DNA from: Streptomyces sp. NBC_00440 | GTDB taxonomy: Bacteria > Actinomycetota > Actinomycetes > Streptomycetales > Streptomycetaceae | Direction of reading: 5' to 3' | DNA length: 64,000 nt | NCBI RefSeq assembly: GCF_036014215.1 | Contig: NZ_CP107921.1 | Location: 5,835,501-5,899,500 of the forward strand | In this document: positions 37,908-45,560 of the stretch, piece after piece | Position numbering within the stretch: position 1 is the first letter of the stretch | Layout of the letters: the number at the start of each line of letters is the position of its first letter | Made by a program: the position numbers and the translations under genes | The notes under the pieces: generated by a model | Databases searched by the model: none | Seen by the model: the letters and a program-made list of their open reading frames with translations, nothing else | What the model was told of the DNA's origin: nothing

Positions 37908-38568
37908 CCAGTCCGGCCTCGTAGGCCAGGATGGCCAGTTGGACGCGGTTCCTGAGTTCCAGGCGGGCGAGTACGGAACTGACATGGGCCTTGACGGTGC
38001 CCTCGACGACGTGGAGTTCCGCTGCGATCTCCGCGTTGGAGAGCCCCGCGCCGACCTGTGCCACCACCTCGCGTTCGCGGTCGGTGAGCGGGTCCAGCCG
38101 GGTGCGGGCCTGCGCCGCGCGGGAGAGCCGTCCGGTGCCGAGGTGGGTGAGGACGCGCCGGGCCACCTCGGGGGAGAGGAAGGCGGCGCCCCCGGCGACG
38201 GCCTGGACCCCCGCGATCAGTTCCCGGGGATCGCCGGACTTCAGCAGAAAGCCGCTGACTCCGCTGTCGAGGGCCCGCACGATGTACTCGTCCTCGGAGA
38301 AGGTGGTGAGCATGACGAGGGCGGTGTCGGGTGCCGCCGTCCGCAGTTCCCGGGCAGCGCGCAGCCCGTCGAGGCGCGGCATCCGGATGTCGAGCAGCGC
38401 GACGTCCGGCCGGTGTTTCAGGGCAAGTTCGACTGCTTCATGTCCGTCGGCCGCCTCCGCGACGACCTCGATGGAGGGGTCGGCGGCCAGGACGGCCCGG
38501 ATCCCCGCGCGGATCAGCGCCTCGTCGTCGGCGAGCAGGACGCGTACCCGTAGTCGTGGTTCCGTCAT
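37891..38568 (-). CDS. NarL/LuxR-type response regulator
   Basis: Response regulator of 225 residues. The receiver domain (about 8-125) has VLLADDEALIRAGI, the Asp phosphorylation site in VALLDIRMPRLDG and the Lys in FLLKSGDPRE. The C-terminal LuxR-type HTH reads LTDREREVVAQVGAGLSNAE and ends near HVVEGTVKAHVSSVLARL. It pairs by family and proximity with the HisKA_3 kinase at 34704-36035. Its 3' end runs 17 bp into the convergent murJ-like gene. The regulated genes are unknown; the neighbouring secreted proteases are candidates only by position. Confidence 0.92.
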   Translation of the reverse strand: MTEPRLRVRVLLADDEALIRAGIRAVLAADPSIEVVAEAADGHEAVELALKHRPDVALLDIRMPRLDGLRAARELRTAAPDTALVMLTTFSEDEYIVRALDSGVSGFLLKSGDPRELIAGVQAVAGGAAFLSPEVARRVLTHLGTGRLSRAAQARTRLDPLTDREREVVAQVGAGLSNAEIAAELHVVEGTVKAHVSSVLARLELRNRVQLAILAYEAGLVTGSG

Positions 38569-38608
38569 GGCAGCAGCCTAGGAGGCTGACCGGCCGGCCG
38601 GCCGGCGG

Positions 38609-38651
38609 AAGGCCCCGCCGCCCACCGGAGTGCGGTGGGGGACGGGGCCTT
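38609..38651 (-). terminator. strong hairpin after the first M4 protease
   Basis: Outer arms AAGGCCCCG/CGGGGCCTT (9 bp) and inner arms CCCACCG/CGGTGGG (7 bp) enclose a 5-nt loop, with a small internal mismatch. It lies just past the protease stop (minus strand) and ends in TT on both sides, so it could work either way. Confidence 0.75.
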
Positions 38652-38684
38652 CGCGGTCGTACCGGTCGGGCAACGACCTTGCTG

Positions 38685-40316
38685 TTACTTCACGTTGATG
38701 CCGGTCCAGGCCGAGCCGACCGCCTTGTACTCGGCGCTGTCCGCGCCGTACAGGTCACTCGCCGCCTTGAGCGTCGCCGTGCGGGCCGCCGCGTAGTCGG
38801 TCGTCGAGGTCATGTACGTCGTCAGCGCCTTGTACCAGATCTGGATGGCCTTGTCCCGGCCGATGCCGGTGACCGTGGAGCCGTCCGAGGTGGGCGAGTC
38901 GTAGTCGACGCCGTTGATGGTCTTCTTGCCGCTGCCCTCGCTGAGCAGGTAGAAGAAGTGGTTGGCCGGGCCCGACGAGTAGTGCACGTCGAGGTCGCCG
39001 AGGCTGGACGACCAGTTGTCGGCCGATGCGCCGTCCTTGCTGGGCTTGTCCATGTAGCGCAGCGGGGTGCCGTCGCCGTTGATGTTGATCTTCTCGCCGA
39101 TGAGGTAGTCGCCCGGGTCCGACGCGTTGTTGGCGTAGAACTCGACCGAGGTACCGAACATGTCCGACGTCGCCTCGTTGAGCCCGCCGGACTCACCCGT
39201 GTAGTCCAGGTTGGCGGTCGCCGCCGTGAGGCCGTGGGACATCTCGTGTCCTGCGACGTCGATGGCGGTCAGCGGGTCGGCGTTGCCCTCGCCGTCGCCG
39301 TACGTCATGCAGAAGCAGCTGTCGTCCCAGAAGGCGTTGACGTACGAGTCGCCGTAGTGCACCCGGCTGTAGGACGCCTTGCCGTCACCGGCGATGCCGT
39401 TGCGCTTGAGGACGTCCTTGTAGAAGTCCCAGGTCTCGGCCGCACCGTAGTGCGCGTCCACCCCCGCCGTCTCCGGGTTCTTGGCGGTGCCGTCGCCCCA
39501 GGTGTCGGTGGTGTTGCTGAACAGGGTGCCCTTGCCGTCCGTCGCGTGGTTCAGGTTGTACGTCTGGTGGCCGCCGCGGGCGCCGTCGTTCAGCGTGTAG
39601 TTCGACCCCGACTTGGTGGTGCCCAGGGTGACCTTGCCGCTGTACTCGCTGGTGCCGGTGCCGGTCTCGACTGCCTGCCACTGCGAGAGCTTCTTGCCGG
39701 TGGCGGCGTCGGTGACGACGTGCAGCTGGCTGGGGGTGCCGTCGTCCTGGAAGCCGCCGACCACGGTCTCGTAGGCCAGGGTGGGCTTGCCGGTGGCCGC
39801 CCAGATGACCTTGCGCGGGGCCTTGTCGGCCGAAGTCTTCGCGGTGCCCGCCGACTTGGCGGCGCCGAGCGCCTTCTGCTGGGCGGCGGCCGGCTTCACG
39901 GCCGCGGTGGTGCCGGCGACCTTGATGGTGGCCTTGGTCGCCTTGGTGACCGTGGTGGCACCGGACTTCGGCGTGTGGACGACGAGGTCGCCGCCGAGGA
40001 CCGGGAGCCCGGCGTAGGTGCGCTCGTACCGCGTGTGCGTCGTGCCGTTGGCGTCCTTGATGACGTCCCGGACGACGAGCTTCTCCTGGCTGCCGAGGCC
40101 GAGCTTCCCCGCGGTGCTCGCGGTGTTGGCCGCCGCCGTGCGCATCAGCGCGGCGTGCTGGGTGGTGGAGAGGGCCAGGGCCTGCCCGCCCATGGCGGCC
40201 GGCGTGGGCGCCGCGCCCGCGGAGGCCGTGGAGAGGGTGGTGAGGCCGGTGGCCAGCAGCGCCGCGACGGCGATCGAACCGGCGATGCGCTGGGAACGCG
40301 ATATGTGAGAGGTCAC
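38685..40316 (-). CDS. secreted M4-family neutral metalloprotease
   Basis: Thermolysin-type zinc endopeptidase of 543 residues, secreted as a pre-pro-protein. The signal peptide (RIAGSIAVAALLATGLTTLS, ending around ASAGA) is followed by a FTP/PepSY propeptide to about residue 225. The zinc site is HEMSH at 357-361 with the third ligand Glu381 in GGLNEATSDMFG. The active-site His region is HYSSGPANHFFYLLSEGSG. A Cys pair SCFCMTYGDG precedes the zinc helix. GTG at 40316 is used, after AAAGGGAAAA. It lacks the C-terminal P-domain of its neighbour. The two are tandem paralogues with a nearly identical internal block. Confidence 0.95.
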   Translation of the reverse strand: MTSHISRSQRIAGSIAVAALLATGLTTLSTASAGAAPTPAAMGGQALALSTTQHAALMRTAAANTASTAGKLGLGSQEKLVVRDVIKDANGTTHTRYERTYAGLPVLGGDLVVHTPKSGATTVTKATKATIKVAGTTAAVKPAAAQQKALGAAKSAGTAKTSADKAPRKVIWAATGKPTLAYETVVGGFQDDGTPSQLHVVTDAATGKKLSQWQAVETGTGTSEYSGKVTLGTTKSGSNYTLNDGARGGHQTYNLNHATDGKGTLFSNTTDTWGDGTAKNPETAGVDAHYGAAETWDFYKDVLKRNGIAGDGKASYSRVHYGDSYVNAFWDDSCFCMTYGDGEGNADPLTAIDVAGHEMSHGLTAATANLDYTGESGGLNEATSDMFGTSVEFYANNASDPGDYLIGEKININGDGTPLRYMDKPSKDGASADNWSSSLGDLDVHYSSGPANHFFYLLSEGSGKKTINGVDYDSPTSDGSTVTGIGRDKAIQIWYKALTTYMTSTTDYAAARTATLKAASDLYGADSAEYKAVGSAWTGINVK

Positions 40317-40505
40317 TCGATTTTCCCTTTCAGAGGTGGGGGGTTGGAAAGATGCGGGTGACGTGCGGGTGGTGGCGCCGCCCGGGGGAGGTTGGGGTCC
40401 CCCGGGCAGCACTGTCCTGTTGAACAGCCATTCAGTCGAACGATGTTTCTGCGAAACGCCGTTCGGTGGAACATTAGTGCGGCCGGGCGGCTTTGTGGCT
40501 GGAAA

Positions 40506-42536
40506 TCAGAAGGTCAGTTTCCAGCTGTTCAGCGTTCCGGTGTCCTGCCGGGCGACATCCTGGACCTTCAGCTTCCAGGTGCCGTTGGCCGTCTCGGTGG
40601 ACGCGTTGACCGTGTACGAGGCCACCACGTCGTCCGCCGAGTCGGACGAGCTGGAGTTCTTCAGCCGGTACGTCTTCCCGCTCGGGCCGACCAGGTCGAT
40701 GACCAGGTCGCCGCGCCAGGTGTGGCTGATGTTGACGTCCACCTTGAGCGTGGCCGGAGCCTTGCCCGTCACGCCCGTGACCGCGATCGGCGAGGTGATC
40801 GCCGAACCGCCGTCGGGGATGGCGACCTTGGTGGTGGACTGGAAGACGGTGCCCGTGCCCGGGTCGCCGCCGCCGGGCCTGCTGCCGACGTTGATGGCGG
40901 CCCAGGCGTCCGCGACCGACTTGTACTCGGCACTGGTCGCGCCGTACAGCTCACTCGCGACCGCCAGCGTCCCGGTGCGGGCCGCCGCGTAGTTGGTCGT
41001 CGACGTGAACTTCTCGGTGAGCGCCTTGTACCAGATCAGCTGGGCCTTGTCCCGGCCGATGCCGGTGACGGGCAGACCGTCGGACGTGGGCGAGTCGTAG
41101 TTGACACCGTTGATGGTCTTCTTGCCGCTGCCCTCGCTGAGCAGGTAGAAGAAGTGGTTGGCCGGGCCCGACGAGTAGTGCACGTCGAGTCCGCCGAGGC
41201 TGGACGACCAGTTGTCGGCCGATGCGCCGTCCTTGCTGGGCTTGTCCATGTAGCGCAGCGGGGTGCCGTCGCCGTTGATGTTGATCTTCTCGCCGATGAG
41301 GTAGTCACCGGGGTCCGACGCGTTGTTGGCGTAGAACTCGACCGACGTACCGAAGATGTCGGACGTGGCCTCGTTCAGCCCGCCGGACTCACCGCTGTAG
41401 TTGAGCCCGGCGGTGGCCGCGGTGACGCCGTGGGACATCTCGTGGCCGGCGACGTCGATGGCGGTCAGCGGGTCGGCGTTGCCCTCACCGTCGCCGTACG
41501 TCATGCAGAAGCAGCTGTCGTCCCAGAAGGCGTTGACGTACGCGTTGCCGTAGTGGACACGGGAGTAGGCGGCGACGCCGTTGCCCGCTATCCCGGTCCG
41601 GCCGAAGACGTTCTTGTAGAAGTCCCAGGTCTCGGCGGCCCCGTAGTGGGCGTCGGCTGCCGCGGTCTCCGAGTTGGAGGCCAGGCCGTTGCCCCAGGTG
41701 TCCGTGGTGTTGGAGTACAGGGTGCCCTTGCCCGAGGACCCGTGGTTCAGGTTGTACGTCATGTGGCCGCCGCGGGCGCCGTCGTTCAGGGTGTAGTTCG
41801 ACCCCGACTGGGTCGTGCCGAGGGTGACCTTGCCGCTGTACTCGGTGTTGCCGACGCCGGTCTCGACGGCCTGGCGCTCGAAGAGCTTCTTGCCGGTGGT
41901 GGCGTCGGTGATGACATGCAGCTCGCTCGGCGTGCCGTCGTCCTGGAAGCCGCCCACGACCGTCTCGTAGGCCAGCGTCGGCTTGCCCTGCGCCAGCCAG
42001 ACCACCCTGCGGGGCGCCCGGTCGGCCGAGGTCTTCGCCGACCCCTGCGCGGCAGCGGCCTTCACCGCCGACTTCTCCGCGGTGGCCGGTGCGACGGCCG
42101 CGCTGGTGTGCACGTTCTTCAGTTCCGCGCGGGACGCCTTGGTGACGCCCTCGGTCGCTCCCGCCTTCGAGGTGTCGACGACGAGGTCGCCGCCGAGGAC
42201 GGGAAGCCCGTCGTAGGTGCGCTCGTACCGGGTGTGCGTGGTGCCGTCACGGTCCTTGGTGACGTCGTGGACCTGGAGCTGTTCATGTGCTCCGAGACCG
42301 AGACTCCGGGCGGTGTCCGCCTTGGTGGCGTTCGCCTGACGCAGCAACTCGGCCCGCTGGGAGGGCGAGAGGGCTGCCGGGGCGGCGCCGGGGGCGGACT
42401 TGCCGGTGACCGCGGTGGAAGCGGCGGTGTTCCCGGGTGATGCGGAGGCTGTGCCGGCCTGTACTCCTACGGCGAGCAGTGCCGCAGCGGCGACGAGTGC
42501 GCCGGTGGCGGTGGCACGACGGTGCGTGGGTCTCAC
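40506..42536 (-). CDS. secreted M4-family metalloprotease with C-terminal P-domain
   Basis: Paralogue of the protease downstream, 676 residues. It has a signal peptide (ATGALVAAAALLAVGVQAGT), the propeptide, then the M4 domain with GHEMSHGVTAA, GGLNEATSDIFG and HYSSGPANHFF. After a Gly-rich linker (GSRPGGGDPGTG) a proprotein-convertase P-domain of about 120 residues follows. It includes HTWRGDLVIDLVGPSGKTYR and NGTWKLKVQDVARQDTGTLN. P-domains aid folding and stability. GTG at 42536 follows AAGGAG by 5 nt. It probably has its own promoter, since 189 bp separate the two genes. Confidence 0.95.
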   Translation of the reverse strand: MRPTHRRATATGALVAAAALLAVGVQAGTASASPGNTAASTAVTGKSAPGAAPAALSPSQRAELLRQANATKADTARSLGLGAHEQLQVHDVTKDRDGTTHTRYERTYDGLPVLGGDLVVDTSKAGATEGVTKASRAELKNVHTSAAVAPATAEKSAVKAAAAQGSAKTSADRAPRRVVWLAQGKPTLAYETVVGGFQDDGTPSELHVITDATTGKKLFERQAVETGVGNTEYSGKVTLGTTQSGSNYTLNDGARGGHMTYNLNHGSSGKGTLYSNTTDTWGNGLASNSETAAADAHYGAAETWDFYKNVFGRTGIAGNGVAAYSRVHYGNAYVNAFWDDSCFCMTYGDGEGNADPLTAIDVAGHEMSHGVTAATAGLNYSGESGGLNEATSDIFGTSVEFYANNASDPGDYLIGEKININGDGTPLRYMDKPSKDGASADNWSSSLGGLDVHYSSGPANHFFYLLSEGSGKKTINGVNYDSPTSDGLPVTGIGRDKAQLIWYKALTEKFTSTTNYAAARTGTLAVASELYGATSAEYKSVADAWAAINVGSRPGGGDPGTGTVFQSTTKVAIPDGGSAITSPIAVTGVTGKAPATLKVDVNISHTWRGDLVIDLVGPSGKTYRLKNSSSSDSADDVVASYTVNASTETANGTWKLKVQDVARQDTGTLNSWKLTF

Positions 42537-42807
42537 GCGGACTCCTTCTGCAAGGGTGGACAGAGCGACCTGGTGAGCCGCCCTGACGAGCAAGCAGTGC
42601 GCAGAACGGGGAGAGAGTGACATCTGTGAGGACCCTGTGTCAGGACCGCGTCAAAAGGTTGGCTGGAAATCGTCCGTTGTCCACATGGTCGTGTTCGCTA
42701 TACGGAATGTTTGCTGGAGAGGCCAAGTGGGCGCCCGCGCACGCTGGATGGCAGCCTGGCTCCTGAGCAGGGCGCACGGGTCCTGACTGATCCACGGGAG
42801 GTACCGG

Positions 42808-43776
42808 ATGAGCGCGGGGAACTCGCCGGGGGAGGCTCCGGCGCCGGTTGGTACGGGGGTTGGTACGCCGGGTGGTACGGGGGGTGGTCCTCCGGCCGGG
42901 CCGTCGGCCGGTGCGCTGCCCGGCCCCTTGGTCGGTGTCGAGTGGCTCGCGCCCCGGCTCGGTGGGCCGGGACTGGTGATCCTCGACGCATCGGTGGGCG
43001 CGCACCGGGCCGTCGCACCGGGCTCGTCCCACGTACGGGAGGACCGGACGGCAATCCCGGGCGCCCGGATCTTCGACATCGACGGGGCGCTGTCCGACCA
43101 CGCGAGCCCGCTGCCGCACACCATGCCGGGCGCCTCCCACTGCACCGACGAGCTGCGCGCCCTGGGCGTGAACGACACCGACACCGTCGTGGTGTACGAC
43201 GCCGTGGGCATCTACTCCAGCGCAAGGGCCTGGTGGATGCTCCGGGCGATGGGCTTCGACCGGGCCGCCGTACTCGACGGCGGGCTGCCCGCCTGGACGG
43301 CGGCAGGGCTGCCGGTGGTGAGCGGCGGACCCGAACCCGTGTGCCGCCTCGGCGACTTCATCGCCCGGCCCCGTCCGGGCCTGTTCGCCGGCAGCGCCGA
43401 GGTCACCGCGGCCCTCGCCGACCCGGCCGCGGCCGTCCTCGATGCCCGCGCCCGTGACCGGTTCTCCGGCGAGGCCGCCGAACCCCGTCCGGGGCTGCGT
43501 GGCGGCCATATGCCGGGAGCGGCGAACCTGCCCTTCGGGGAGATCCAGCACGGCGGCCGGATGTTCCCGGAGTCCGGACTGCGTACCGCTTTCGCCGAGG
43601 CCGCGGGCGGACGTGAGCGGCTGATCCTCAGCTGCGGATCGGGTGTCACCGCCTGCGTCCTGGCCCTGGGGGCCGAACTCGCCGGATACCGCGACCTGTC
43701 CGTGTACGACGGTTCCTGGAGCGAGTGGGGGCTGCCGTCCGGGCGACCGGTCGTGGGGGCGGCCGGAGGTGGCTGA
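42808..43776 (+). CDS. two-domain sulfurtransferase (rhodanese/3-mercaptopyruvate type)
   Basis: Cytoplasmic sulfurtransferase of 322 residues with two rhodanese domains. The N-terminal inactive domain (about 40-165) includes LVILDASVGAH and VVVYDAVGIYSSARAWWMLR. The C-terminal domain carries the persulfide-forming Cys276 in LILSCGSGVTACV. The first 38 residues are a Gly/Pro/Thr tail from an imperfect GGTAC-rich repeat. ATG at 42808 follows GGGAGG. It lies 232 bp before the RiPP precursor on the same strand and faces away from the proteases. It may belong to the backbone, or could feed sulfur to the thioamide-type enzymes downstream, which is inference. Confidence 0.9.
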   Translation: MSAGNSPGEAPAPVGTGVGTPGGTGGGPPAGPSAGALPGPLVGVEWLAPRLGGPGLVILDASVGAHRAVAPGSSHVREDRTAIPGARIFDIDGALSDHASPLPHTMPGASHCTDELRALGVNDTDTVVVYDAVGIYSSARAWWMLRAMGFDRAAVLDGGLPAWTAAGLPVVSGGPEPVCRLGDFIARPRPGLFAGSAEVTAALADPAAAVLDARARDRFSGEAAEPRPGLRGGHMPGAANLPFGEIQHGGRMFPESGLRTAFAEAAGGRERLILSCGSGVTACVLALGAELAGYRDLSVYDGSWSEWGLPSGRPVVGAAGGG

Positions 43777-43890
43777 GCAGGAGTCGGGGGTTCCGGCGTT
43801 GTTGACGAGGTCAGGACGGTGTCGGCGCCTTCTTCGGCCGGACGGAGCGCCACAGCGGCACCGATTCCCTCCGTCACCAAGTCCACGCTG

Positions 43891-43921
43891 GTTTCGGTCA
43901 GTTCACGGGATCGTGAAACCG
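43891..43921. promoter_or_regulatory. inverted repeats upstream of the RiPP precursor
   Basis: GGTTTC (43891-43896) faces GAAACC (43916-43921), and inside them TTCACG-GGAT-CGTGAA (43903-43918) is a perfect 6-bp inverted repeat. The site lies about 90 bp before the precursor ATG and could be an operator for the RiPP operon. No regulator gene lies in the cluster. Confidence 0.45.
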
Positions 43922-44008
43922 GCGGGCCCGTACCAGCATCAGACTGGGGGACAGGCTTGCCCGCGGTGGAGTTCGGTCCGCCGCACTTCGAAGGAAGGGG
44001 AGAACTTC

Positions 44009-44170
44009 ATGAATCCTGTGGTGAATCTGGACCTGGACGTCATCGATGTGACGCCCAAGGCCTGGGACGAGTTGTCCGCAGATCTGGTCTCGGACAACGT
44101 CTATGCCGCCGACTGCCAGTGCGGTGGTGGCTGCGGCTGTTGTGGCGGCTGCGCCGGCTGCTGCACCTGA
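44009..44170 (+). CDS. RiPP precursor peptide, Cys/Gly-rich core
   Basis: A 53-residue peptide preceded by GGGGAG with 6-nt spacing. The leader (1-34) starts MNPVVNLDLDVIDV, is acidic and Leu/Val-rich, and ends VYAA, a plausible cleavage point. The core (35-53) is DCQCGGGCGCCGGCAGCCT: eight Cys (36, 38, 42, 44, 45, 48, 51, 52), seven Gly, one Thr and no Ser. Such a core beside cyclodehydratase and dehydrogenase genes predicts conversion of Cys to thiazoles, as in microcin B17 and other linear azole peptides. No Ser rules against a thiopeptide macrocycle. Gly-Cys and Cys-Cys pairs would give single and tandem azoles. A zinc- or metal-binding miniprotein is the main alternative. A strong hairpin follows the stop codon. 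Confidence 0.85.
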   Translation: MNPVVNLDLDVIDVTPKAWDELSADLVSDNVYAADCQCGGGCGCCGGCAGCCT

Positions 44171-44217
44171 CGTTCGTCCCGTCGGCCTGCCCGGTGCCGC
44201 GCGCACCCGGGCCGGAA

Positions 44218-44249
44218 CGGTGGAGGCAGAGCTGCCTCTGCCTCCACCG
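44218..44249 (+). terminator. 13-bp hairpin between precursor and modification genes
   Basis: Arms of 13 bp (44218-44230 and 44237-44249, GGTGGAGGCAGA with TCTGCCTCCACC plus one outer C-G pair) enclose the 6-nt loop GCTGCC. Pairing is perfect and no U-tract follows. Partial termination or RNA protection here would keep precursor mRNA in excess over the enzyme genes, a common RiPP arrangement. Confidence 0.75.
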
Positions 44250-44309
44250 CCCAGCACACAGACAAAGTGAGGTCTCGCCGTAAGCGCCACAGACAGCTTC
44301 GACGACCTG

Positions 44310-45560
44310 GTGTCGCCTTACGGCGTTGTTCAGGCCACCGGTGCGAACCGTGCCGAGGGCTGGCTGGCCGGCATGACCGTCTCCCTGGCCGACGGCGGCA
44401 GCGGATGCCCCGGCCTGGGCGTCGGCCGTTCCCCCAGCACCGGCTGCGGCCGCGCGTTCGACGACCCGGCGCACGCCCGCATGATCGCCATCGCCGAAGC
44501 CGCCGAACGCTATTCGGCCTACGAGCCGCCCACGGCCGGACACCGGTGGGCGACGGCCGCCGAACTCGACGGACCTGTCCTCGACACCACCCGGCTGCCG
44601 CGTTGTTCGGCGGCCGAACTGGCCCATCCGGCCTGCCCGGTCACCCCGTTCGACGCCGACGCACCGGTGCGCTGGATCCAGGGCCTGGATCTGGTGTCGC
44701 GGGAACGGACATGGATGCCGGCGGTGATGTCGACGTACCGCCTGCACCCCGCGAGACCGGCGGAACGGTTCTGGTACCAGCTGTCCACCGGCTTCGCCGT
44801 CCATACCGATCCGGTGGAGGCCGTGGTCCGCGCCATCCTTGAGGTGATCGAACGCGACGCGATCGCGCTCACCTGGCTGCAGCGGATGCCGTTGCGGCCG
44901 ATCCCGGCCGAGGCGCACTCACCGATGCTGGACCGACTGCTGGCCGCCGCACAGCGGCACTTCGTGCACACCCTGCTGCTCGACGCGACCACCGATCTCG
45001 GGGTGCCGACCGTGTACTGCCTGCAGATCGCCGAGCACGACCCGCGGGCGCGGCACGTGGTGGGGTGTGCGGCCGACCGCACCCTGTCCGCAGCGGCGGA
45101 GAAGGCACTGGCCGAGACACTCAGCATCCGTGATCTGGTCTACGCCGGCCCCGGTGCGCCGGAGTCCTTCGAGGAGTTCACCGACATCGCCGACGGCGCC
45201 CGCTACATGGCCGTGCCGGAGCGGTCCGAAGCATTCGCTTTCCTGCACCGGGGGAGCGCCGCCGGGCCACGCCGTCCGCCGCCCGCTCTGCCGACGCCAC
45301 CGCAGGCCGCACTGGACACCCTGCTGGAGCGGCTGTCGGCACTCGACATGCCGGTGCTGGCAGTCGACCGCAGCCATGCCGAACTCCGCTCGGTCGGCCT
45401 GACCGCGGTCAATGTCGTCATTCCCGACCTGCAGCCGATGTCGCTGCTGCCGCTGGCCCAGTTCCGCGCCCATCCCCGGCTCTACCGGGCACCGGCCGCG
45501 ATGGGCTTCCCCGTCCACTCCGAGGAGGAGCTCAACCCATGGCCGCAACCGTTCGCGTGA
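44310..45560 (+). CDS. YcaO cyclodehydratase subunit (azoline-forming type)
   Basis: ATP-dependent YcaO enzyme that should cyclise core Cys residues to thiazolines. From GTG 44310 it has 416 residues. The two ATP/Mg helices read IAIAEAAERYSAYEP (Glu63, Glu66, Arg67) and AILEVIERDAIAL (Glu178, Glu181, Arg182). The C-terminus ends NPWPQPFA, a PxPxP motif (Pro410, 412, 414) known from azoline-forming YcaO proteins. The start is uncertain. The reading frame extends upstream as SATDSFDDL joined to VSPYG, which looks like a genuine YcaO N-terminus, and GAGG lies 7 nt before an in-frame GTA at 44280, but no standard start codon exists there. It overlaps the next gene by 22 nt. Confidence 0.9.
   Translation: MSPYGVVQATGANRAEGWLAGMTVSLADGGSGCPGLGVGRSPSTGCGRAFDDPAHARMIAIAEAAERYSAYEPPTAGHRWATAAELDGPVLDTTRLPRCSAAELAHPACPVTPFDADAPVRWIQGLDLVSRERTWMPAVMSTYRLHPARPAERFWYQLSTGFAVHTDPVEAVVRAILEVIERDAIALTWLQRMPLRPIPAEAHSPMLDRLLAAAQRHFVHTLLLDATTDLGVPTVYCLQIAEHDPRARHVVGCAADRTLSAAAEKALAETLSIRDLVYAGPGAPESFEEFTDIADGARYMAVPERSEAFAFLHRGSAAGPRRPPPALPTPPQAALDTLLERLSALDMPVLAVDRSHAELRSVGLTAVNVVIPDLQPMSLLPLAQFRAHPRLYRAPAAMGFPVHSEEELNPWPQPFA

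Noticed and set aside
38685..42536. M4 proteases as the leader peptidases of the RiPP
   Set aside because: They are secreted, on the opposite strand, and part of the usual backbone as I recall it. Nothing in the sequence ties them to the precursor.
44009..44170. Thiopeptide precursor
   Set aside because: The core has no Ser for dehydroalanine or pyridine formation, and no LanB-like dehydratase or cycloaddition enzyme is encoded nearby.
44009..44170. Lanthipeptide precursor
   Set aside because: Cys-rich core but no Ser and only one Thr to make lanthionine, and no lanthionine synthetase in the window.
43819..44283. A 154-codon frame overlapping the precursor
   Set aside because: It reads the precursor and hairpin in another frame, with Arg-rich content and no ribosome-binding site. 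The 53-codon peptide has a good one and fits the cluster.
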